Source of the DNA: Arthrobacter sp. zg-Y20
Lineage (GTDB): Bacteria; Actinomycetota; Actinomycetes; Actinomycetales; Micrococcaceae
Assembly: GCF_030142075.1 (NCBI RefSeq)
Contig: NZ_CP126241.1
Span: 372,001 to 436,000, forward strand
DNA length: 64,000 nucleotides
Reading direction: 5' to 3'
The first letter of the stretch is position 1. The number at the start of each line of letters is the position of its first letter. Positions 54,925 to 61,228 of this stretch are shown here, piece after piece. A model generated the notes under the pieces. It worked only from the letters and a program-made list of their open reading frames with translations, did no database searches and was not told the DNA's origin. Made by a program: the position numbers and the translations under genes.

Positions 54925-55910
54925 CAGTTCTCCTTGACTTCGAGGGTGACCTTCACCTGGTCGATGAGGGTCTGCGCGTTGACGGCACCGGCTGCCTGCG
55001 CAACGGCTTCGGCCAGCGCCTTCGGATCGCTGCTCGCCATGACCGCCTTGGATGCGTCGGCGGCCTGCCCGGCGAACGCGTTCCCGTACCGGATGTAATC
55101 GACCAGCGCGTACGTCTTCCCCTCCTCGAACGGGTGGGGCACCTGAATGGACAGCAGGCCGGCGACGGCGTTGATTGCCGCTTCGGCTTTCGCTTCTGCC
55201 CTGTGCGCTGCATGGTTTGCTGCCGTGGCCTGATCATTGGCCTCGCTGGCGAACTGGTTGGCGTACACCAGCACGTCGATGGCCTGTTCGTCACTGCCGC
55301 GAACCTTGGTCCGGTACGACCAAATTTCTTCCGGTGTTGCCATGTCTTCCTCCTCGGAAGTTGTGGAGCCAGTTGGAATGATGCTTGCGGACCCGAACTG
55401 TTTCATCGGGTCGGAGCGTGAGTAGTAGGGGCTGCCATAGTTGATGGGCAGCGTCATGTACTCGAAGTGCAGGTGCGGGCCGGTAATCCGGCCGGTCTTG
55501 CCGGAGAGGCCGATCTGCTGGCCCCCGTTCACCCACTGGCCGGTCAGAACCTCCACCTCGGACTGGTGGCTGTAGGCGGTGGCGCTGCCGTCCCCGTGGT
55601 CGATGATGGTGATGTTGCCCGAGTCGGCACCGGCAGCGCCGGAAAGGTAGCCGTACTTGTCGGCGATGTGTTTGGGCATGTTCTGGCCGGGGCCAGCCCA
55701 AACAACGGTGCCGGGCGCCGCCGCCACAATTGGTGTGCCTACCGGGCATGCAAAGTCCACGGCCAGGTGCCCGACGGGCTGGTAGTTGCCGAACAGGTAC
55801 ACCAGCTGCTGCGCGGAGCTGCCGTTCGGGTTGGGGCTAACACCGGCGGTGGCGTTGCTGCCGAACACCGCGCTTATGTCGTGTGGTACTGGGAGATGAG
55901 TGAGGATCAT
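54924..55910 (-). CDS. Phage lysin with M23 (LytM) peptidase domain
   Basis: 328 residues. The zinc peptidase core has H48 and D52 (VGHLAVDF) and the HxH pair H146/H148 (GPHLHFEY), which bind and use the zinc ion to cut peptidoglycan cross-bridges. The C-terminal half (from about 190) is helical with many Ala and may bind the wall or the holin. There is no signal peptide. GTG/ATG overlap with the upstream collagen-like gene couples translation. Normal partner of the holin. Confidence 0.92.
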   Translation of the reverse strand: MILTHLPVPHDISAVFGSNATAGVSPNPNGSSAQQLVYLFGNYQPVGHLAVDFACPVGTPIVAAAPGTVVWAGPGQNMPKHIADKYGYLSGAAGADSGNITIIDHGDGSATAYSHQSEVEVLTGQWVNGGQQIGLSGKTGRITGPHLHFEYMTLPINYGSPYYSRSDPMKQFGSASIIPTGSTTSEEEDMATPEEIWSYRTKVRGSDEQAIDVLVYANQFASEANDQATAANHAAHRAEAKAEAAINAVAGLLSIQVPHPFEEGKTYALVDYIRYGNAFAGQAADASKAVMASSDPKALAEAVAQAAGAVNAQTLIDQVKVTLEVKEN

Positions 55911-56593
55911 GGCGCTCCTGTCGGGAGGGTAAGGGCGGTAAGCCGGCAGGGACCGGTGCTGGTCTGGCTGGTGCCATCGGTGTAGGTGACGACCCAGTAG
56001 GAGGACTCGCCGGTGCCCTCGCAGGTGACGGAGCTGATGCCGCGGCCGTCGGCACCCGGGGCGCCGTCCGTACCGTCAGTGCCGTTCCTGCCGTCGATCC
56101 CATCCTTGCCTGGCGGGCCGGGGGCACCGTCGAGTCCGTTTGTGCCGTTGATGCCGGTTGCGCCGGGGATGGTAGAAGCCTCTCCGGCGTCGCCCTTGTC
56201 GCCCTTTGCCCCTGGGGCGCCGTCCTGGCCGTCCCGCCCGTCGCGTCCCGGGTCGCCCTTGTCGCCCTTCGGCCCGGTCGCGGGGTTGGAGGGTTCCTCA
56301 GCAACAGCTTCAAGTCGGGCACACAAGTCCTGGTCATAGACCTGGACGTCGTCCGCTGTGCAGATGACGGCTTGGGCTTCCTGCGCGATCTCCTGCTTCT
56401 GGGATTGCTGGCTCGCCGCATTTTGATCGGCAGCGTCCTTCTCCGCGGACAGCACCAGGTATAGGGCCACGGAGAGGCCCGCGACGATGGCCAGAAGGGC
56501 GACCAGCCCCACAAGTAGCCTCCGAATCCGCCGGCGGTCCCGCGATGCTTTCTGCTTCAAATCCGCGGCTAGGGCGTCTTCGTCAGTTTGCAT
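55907..56593 (-). CDS. Membrane-anchored collagen-like protein in lysis cassette
   Basis: 228 residues. A charged N-terminus, one membrane helix (about 26–49), a coiled-coil stretch (52–100), then about 25 collagen-type Gly-X-Y triplets (107–186, such as GPKGDKGDPGRDGRDGQDG) and a cysteine-containing β-rich C-terminal domain. Collagen repeats occur in phage tail fibres, but here a membrane helix and place between tail and lysin genes suggest a trimeric cell-surface or spanin-like role. The start overlaps the previous gene by 11 bases. Confidence 0.85.
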   Translation of the reverse strand: MQTDEDALAADLKQKASRDRRRIRRLLVGLVALLAIVAGLSVALYLVLSAEKDAADQNAASQQSQKQEIAQEAQAVICTADDVQVYDQDLCARLEAVAEEPSNPATGPKGDKGDPGRDGRDGQDGAPGAKGDKGDAGEASTIPGATGINGTNGLDGAPGPPGKDGIDGRNGTDGTDGAPGADGRGISSVTCEGTGESSYWVVTYTDGTSQTSTGPCRLTALTLPTGAP

Positions 56594-56873
56594 CGGGTTC
56601 CTCCGCTAGTTCGGTCCATTTGTCGGGGATGGGTCGTATGTCGTTCTCGATGAGTTGTTCGCGCCAGGCTGTGGCATCGGCTTTCAGTGCCCGCAGCTCC
56701 CGCTCCTTGCGGCGCAGTTGGCGGTCTTTCTCTTTGATTTGCTGTTCAAGGTGGGCGATCAAGAGGTCCTCATTTCGGATGCGGCGCTTATCGGCCCTGT
56801 TGATGAGGAACGCGAGGCCGCCGCCGATTGCGGCAAGGAGTGGCACGAGCGCGGTAAGAAGTGCGGGATCCAC
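56583..56873 (-). CDS. Small membrane-anchored coiled-coil phage protein
   Basis: 96 residues: one membrane helix (LLTALVPLLAAIGGGLAFLI), then a highly charged coiled coil (LEQQIKEKDRQLRRKERELRALK). The GTG start has a GGGAGG site eight bases upstream. Size, topology and place before the lysin fit an accessory lysis or spanin-like protein. No named family recognised. Confidence 0.75.
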   Translation of the reverse strand: MDPALLTALVPLLAAIGGGLAFLINRADKRRIRNEDLLIAHLEQQIKEKDRQLRRKERELRALKADATAWREQLIENDIRPIPDKWTELAEEPDAN

Positions 56874-56899
56874 ACGTTGGTCCTCCCTGCGGGGTGGGC

Positions 56900-56925
56900 A
56901 AAAGAAAAGCACCCCGCAGGGTGCT
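56900..56925 (-). terminator. Rho-independent terminator inside the prophage late region
   Basis: AGCACCC/GGGTGCT with a CGCA loop is followed on the minus strand by TTTTCTTTTG. It separates the tail genes from the lysis genes and implies that part of the late transcript stops here. Confidence 0.75.
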
Positions 56926-56938
56926 CGATGACATGGGC

Positions 56939-57109
56939 TTAGTTCGTGGCGGGAGGAGAGGTCTCTGCGAACAGAGTTCCGTCGGCTTTGGCGTCAAACA
57001 GGATGCCGGTGACTACTTCCACCAGCTGGTCCGCGACACACTCCCCGATGGTCCCGTTTAGGGTTACGGAGCCTGCGCCCTTGGTAATGGTGAGATTGAT
57101 ATTGGCCAT
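56939..57109 (-). CDS. 56-residue phage protein
   Basis: Starts MANINLTITKGAGSV and ends SPPATN; β-rich in the first half, one cysteine in GTIGECVADQ. AAAGGA eight bases before the ATG supports translation. It follows the 362-residue tail gene by 12 bases and precedes the internal terminator. Small proteins of this kind often sit at the end of actinophage tail operons; function unknown. Confidence 0.72.
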   Translation of the reverse strand: MANINLTITKGAGSVTLNGTIGECVADQLVEVVTGILFDAKADGTLFAETSPPATN

Positions 57110-57121
57110 GCGGTGAGTCCT

Positions 57122-58210
57122 TTACAGCAGATAGGTGATGCCCAGGGACTGGGGCCCTGAGCCTGCGACTACGGTCAGGATCTGCCCGGCCGTGTTGATT
57201 TCGACGTTTGTTCCCTTGACCTTTGAGGGTGGCCAAAGCTCTTTGGGGAGAGTTCCCACCACTTCCTGGGTCCCGTAGGAGCCCCGCTCGTAGGCCCCGG
57301 ATACCTGCGCGATATCCCCGGAGCGGCTGTACCGCACACCGGACCACCCGGACTGAGCGAAATGGGTGAACCCCCCAGACAAGGTGGCCATGGTGGAGGG
57401 GATCTTGGCCGCGGCCCCCAAGGGGGCACCGTTCACGAGGATGCCCTTGTCGGCGGTCAACCGCAGATAGCCGTCTGCGGTGTGCGAGACGCCGGACACC
57501 ATTGCGCCGCCCAGGTCGTAGGAGGCCAGCCGGAACCCGCTGTCGTACACGTAGATGGTGGACTGGTAACGCCGCGCCCCGGGGGCGCCGCCAGGCTGGG
57601 TTCCGAAAGCATCCATGCCCACGCCCGCCGGGGCGAACGTCACCGTACTGTAGGCGTCCACCTCGGACTTAGCACCGCTTATTCCTTGCATGGCCAGCGG
57701 GTCATCCCGGCCCAGAGTGAAGCCCGCAGGCCACTTGGCGGCCGGGGAGAGGCCGTCCAGACGTTCACTCTCGAACCAGAACCCCGGCTGCGCGTCGTCA
57801 GCGCCTATCGACCACCGGGTCAGGTGTTTGCCCACCTGCGCCCGGACCTTGTGCCGCACCGAAGTGCCATCACCAAACTTCACCGCGGCCTGCCCGTGGG
57901 AGGTCAGCCCGTCATCAGTCAGCTTGCTGCCCACATCGGGCTCCGGGCTGGACTGGACGGTGGACCCGGTAAGTACCCGGTCATCCAGGACTGCGTCCGG
58001 CAGGTTGTCCCGGCCCACCACTATCTTTTCCTGCACCGTCTCAGTGAGCTGCCGGCTCACCCCCTCGCTCAGGGGCGCGCCTTCCACGATCCGGTCCGTG
58101 GAGACATACGGCCTGCGGGAGAGCAGCCGGTCAACCAGGCGGCGGAGCTCCGCCAGGTCACGGCTGAACTTCTCCGGGGTTAGTGCCTGGGGCACGCCGT
58201 TAGAACCCAT
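57122..58210 (-). CDS. Phage tail/baseplate-associated protein, possibly receptor-binding
   Basis: 362 residues. A short N-terminal helical part (LAELRRLVDRLLSRR) is followed by Gly-rich, β-strand sequence to the end (SVRHKVRAQVGK, TIYVYDSGFRLASYDLGG, VSGAYERGSYGTQEVVG), the composition of tail-tip or fibre proteins. The ATG overlaps the end of the upstream gene by 11 bases; a longer frame exists but the overlap start is more natural. Host binding is a guess from its place. Confidence 0.78.
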   Translation of the reverse strand: MGSNGVPQALTPEKFSRDLAELRRLVDRLLSRRPYVSTDRIVEGAPLSEGVSRQLTETVQEKIVVGRDNLPDAVLDDRVLTGSTVQSSPEPDVGSKLTDDGLTSHGQAAVKFGDGTSVRHKVRAQVGKHLTRWSIGADDAQPGFWFESERLDGLSPAAKWPAGFTLGRDDPLAMQGISGAKSEVDAYSTVTFAPAGVGMDAFGTQPGGAPGARRYQSTIYVYDSGFRLASYDLGGAMVSGVSHTADGYLRLTADKGILVNGAPLGAAAKIPSTMATLSGGFTHFAQSGWSGVRYSRSGDIAQVSGAYERGSYGTQEVVGTLPKELWPPSKVKGTNVEINTAGQILTVVAGSGPQSLGITYLL

Positions 58211-59309
58211 CGGCTGCCCCTCCCCCCAACTTGGCCAGGACGGGGCGCCACTGCCCGCCGCCGGCCCCGAAGTATTTACCCACCACGATGAACACCCCAT
58301 CCTCTTGCAGGTCTGCGGTTTTGACGGTCACCCGTGCAGAATCGCCAGGCGTGACGTCCGCCAGCCGGGAGCCCGGGGCGTCCTCCACCGTAATGGTCAG
58401 AACCGACTGACCCCCAAAGAGCTCCGCGGCCAGTTCCCGCGCCCGGTCGTCCAGGGTGAGCTGGTCCTGGATCCCGGAGGAGAGCTGCTCCCGCTGCTCC
58501 AGCCGGACCCACCCCGTGGCCTCGCGGAGGGTGTCCACCACGGGCGCGGAGCGGGGCTTCCCGGCGCCATCCCCCGCGCCCAGGATTTCCACATGGGTGG
58601 CCGCAGAGCCGGTATCCCAGGACTCCTCCAACGCGGGCAGCAGGATGTTCCCCGCGGTCCGCTCTCCCTCGGAAACGAGGGAGAACACCCGCTCCGGCCG
58701 GTCGGTACGGTAGCCCAGATACGGGTACCCGGTGCGGAACACGTACCGGAGGCGCCGGTGGGTCCCGTCCGCCCACTCCACCGCTATCTGCCAGTTGAAC
58801 CCGTTCTCCAGCGCGGCCAGCTCCTGCAGGGTGTCATAGAGGCGAACGTTCTCGCTGTCCTCGTAGTCCACGGTGCGTCGCACCCCGCTGGGCGGGCAGT
58901 CATACTCCAGGGGTAGCCCCGCCGCGTCCCCCGCGATGCTGGCCAGGTCCTGGGCAATGGCGGTCTGGTCGCGGTCCGCGTACGTCCGGGTGCGGGTGTA
59001 CCGCTCCAGCAGGTAGCCCTCCAGCGTGCGGGTGGGAAACGATACCCGGCCATCCCCGGGGCGGGAGCGGTGATAAGGGACCCCGTGCCAAACGATGCGT
59101 TTCTGCTCGTCCACTGCGATATACAGGACCCGCCAAGGGATCAGTGTCTCCCGCCAGTTTGGCGGGCACTGGGGGTCCCCCAAGGCCAGGCTCAGCTTGC
59201 CGGTTCCGAACGCCTGGAGCAGGACACTCAGGTCCCCCTCGGGGGTGACGGGGACCTCCCCCAGCAGCTCACGGGACTTTAGTCCGAAGGCCAAGAATCT
59301 AAGACTCAT
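58200..59309 (-). CDS. Siphovirus ReqiPepy6 Gp37-like tail protein
   Basis: 369 residues. Begins with a short β-domain (SLRFLAFGLKSRELLGEVP) and contains the block YTRTRTYADRDQTAIAQDL and a long β-rich half ending in DVTPGDSARVTVKTADLQEDG; such proteins of rhodococcal phage ReqiPepy6 type form the baseplate hub. A 4-base overlap with the previous gene shows operon coupling. Confidence 0.8.
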   Translation of the reverse strand: MSLRFLAFGLKSRELLGEVPVTPEGDLSVLLQAFGTGKLSLALGDPQCPPNWRETLIPWRVLYIAVDEQKRIVWHGVPYHRSRPGDGRVSFPTRTLEGYLLERYTRTRTYADRDQTAIAQDLASIAGDAAGLPLEYDCPPSGVRRTVDYEDSENVRLYDTLQELAALENGFNWQIAVEWADGTHRRLRYVFRTGYPYLGYRTDRPERVFSLVSEGERTAGNILLPALEESWDTGSAATHVEILGAGDGAGKPRSAPVVDTLREATGWVRLEQREQLSSGIQDQLTLDDRARELAAELFGGQSVLTITVEDAPGSRLADVTPGDSARVTVKTADLQEDGVFIVVGKYFGAGGGQWRPVLAKLGGGAADGF

Positions 59310-60346
59310 ACCGCCCCCACACCGTCATCGCGGACCGCCACGTAAGTGGCCCCGTAATTGTCCGTCGGCCCGTGCAGCAGGAAGGCCCCGGCCCCAGTGT
59401 GCTGGGCACCGTACACCCTCAGCTGGTGGTTGCCCGCTGCCAGCGCCGGCCGCCGGCCGGTGAAGCTGAACCCGGTTTCCACCCGAGTGGAGGTAACCAC
59501 CACCTCGGACCGACGCACCGGCACCCCGTCCAGCCGGACGTCAAAGAAATAGGTGCTGCCCGCGATAGCGGAAAGAACCCCCGAGAATTCGATGGCCACC
59601 GCGCGGGACACGGATGTGGTGAAGTCCAGACTGAACGCGGGCAGCTCCACGTACTCGAACTTCTCCGCCAGTTGGGAATTTGCAGAGAGCGCCCGGTACC
59701 CCAGGACCCCTCCGGGCTCGTACCAGCCCACCCCGTTGCCTTCCTTGGCGGCCCGCATCAGCGCACCCTGCCGATCCAGGCGCAGGGCCAGGGCCCCGGG
59801 GTACGCCAGCAGGGTGCCCAGATCGGCGGCGTCCCGCACCGGGACAGGGGCCCCCGCGGCGGCAGTGAAGAACGGATCCTCCAGGGCGGACGGGTTGCCC
59901 CCGTTGGCCCGGGGGGTCAGGATGCTGCCAACGTGGAGCTGGCGAGCCTGCAGCGGGGGGAGCCCGGCGCCGGCGGATGCTGTGCCTGGTACCAAGCGGA
60001 GGCGGCCCTTGCGGTCGGTGCCGCCGGATCCGTTGTCGGGGTCCAGGACCTCAAGCACGATGCGGTCCCGGCGGGGGTTGGTGGAGTCCGCCGCACCGAT
60101 GGTGCCTTCCACCAGTGTGGCGGAGTCTAGCCCCAGCAGGTACGCACCCTTGGGGGTTCCGATGGCCCCGCTGAACTGCCCCACCGTAACGGTGTTGTCG
60201 CTGATGGTGATGGTGGGGGGCGGGCCCAGCACGCCCGTGCGGGGGTTGCCGTCGGCGTTGCGGGCCAGCAGCCCGGACACCCCGCGCCGCTCGGCCTCGG
60301 CGCTGTAGTCCACGCCGTTGATGAATAGGGGGAGGGTTACAGACAT
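59306..60346 (-). CDS. Phage upper-baseplate-like protein
   Basis: 346 residues. N-terminal domain (SVTLPLFINGVDYSAEAERRG, GVLGPPPTITISDNTVTVG) and the long following β region resemble baseplate/upper-fibre proteins that carry phage-encoded adsorption domains; the C-terminal 100 residues (AIEFSGVLSAIAGSTYFFDV) look like a β-sandwich. Overlaps the Gp37-like gene by 4 bases at its 3' end. Exact role unknown. Confidence 0.75.
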   Translation of the reverse strand: MSVTLPLFINGVDYSAEAERRGVSGLLARNADGNPRTGVLGPPPTITISDNTVTVGQFSGAIGTPKGAYLLGLDSATLVEGTIGAADSTNPRRDRIVLEVLDPDNGSGGTDRKGRLRLVPGTASAGAGLPPLQARQLHVGSILTPRANGGNPSALEDPFFTAAAGAPVPVRDAADLGTLLAYPGALALRLDRQGALMRAAKEGNGVGWYEPGGVLGYRALSANSQLAEKFEYVELPAFSLDFTTSVSRAVAIEFSGVLSAIAGSTYFFDVRLDGVPVRRSEVVVTSTRVETGFSFTGRRPALAAGNHQLRVYGAQHTGAGAFLLHGPTDNYGATYVAVRDDGVGAV

Positions 60347-60352
60347 GGGGTC

Positions 60353-61204
60353 CTACTTCCAGGAAGGTGACCATGAGGCGGTCATGCGGGTGTCAGGGTC
60401 ATATGCGGCGGCATCGAAGAGCAGCACGTCGCCGGCGGTGAGGTTGAACCATTCGCCTTCCACCGCCCCGTCACGGGGGACGCCGTCCAGCCGGGCGGTA
60501 TGGTGGTCGAGGTCCAGAACCAGACGCTGCCCCGGCAGCAACGGCCCGTCGAACCGGAGAGATTCCCCCGTTGCCGCTTTGCGGACTATTGGGGAGGACC
60601 CCGGGCCGATGAACGTGACCTCCGCGCCCACCGGATGCCGGTTCGGGCTGGTGATGGCCACCGCGCCGGACAGCACGGTGGCCTGTATGGCGGAGGGCAG
60701 CTGGTAGGGGCGGCGTCGGCCGCCGCTGGTGTAGGGCAACCCCACGGTGTCCGATCGGGAATACCCCAGACCGGCCCCTTCCCGTTTGAGGTACTCCCGG
60801 GAGTGGAACTGGAGATCGAAAGTTACCAGCGTGTCGGTCACCCACTTGATGACCGGGCGGTCCTCCTGGCGCAGGGGGACGAACTTGGGCACCCCCCGTT
60901 CAGTAACCACAAAGGGCTGCGGGAACTGCAGGGGGATGTGGTCCACCAGATCCTCCAGCAGATCCGCTGCCTCGTCCGCGGTGCGGCCTAGCAGGGTGCC
61001 CTTTGCCACCAGTCGGCGGCCCTCCGCGTTCGCCTCGGAGAGCACCCCGCCGGACGCTTGGCCCCGCCGCTCAAGGGCTCCGGAGGAGGCCGTGGGCTCC
61101 CACCAGCCGGTCAAATCCGTGACCTTGTACCCGTAGCCCAGGCGCTGGCGGGACTGTAGATCCAGCCCCGCCAGCGACACCCCTACGCCGTCAGCTACCT
61201 GCAT
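60353..61204 (-). CDS. Phage distal tail protein (Dit-like)
   Basis: 283 residues. N-terminal half (LAGLDLQSRQRLGYGYKVTDLTGWWEP, AKGTLLGRTADEAADLLEDL) matches the distal tail domain, and the β-rich C-terminal half (VEGEWFNLTAGDVLLFD) a carbohydrate-binding-like or hexamerisation domain. It follows the tape-measure gene by 24 bases, the standard position for Dit. Confidence 0.85.
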   Translation of the reverse strand: MQVADGVGVSLAGLDLQSRQRLGYGYKVTDLTGWWEPTASSGALERRGQASGGVLSEANAEGRRLVAKGTLLGRTADEAADLLEDLVDHIPLQFPQPFVVTERGVPKFVPLRQEDRPVIKWVTDTLVTFDLQFHSREYLKREGAGLGYSRSDTVGLPYTSGGRRRPYQLPSAIQATVLSGAVAITSPNRHPVGAEVTFIGPGSSPIVRKAATGESLRFDGPLLPGQRLVLDLDHHTARLDGVPRDGAVEGEWFNLTAGDVLLFDAAAYDPDTRMTASWSPSWK

Positions 61205-61228
61205 GTGTCCGCTCCCTATTTCCGTGGG

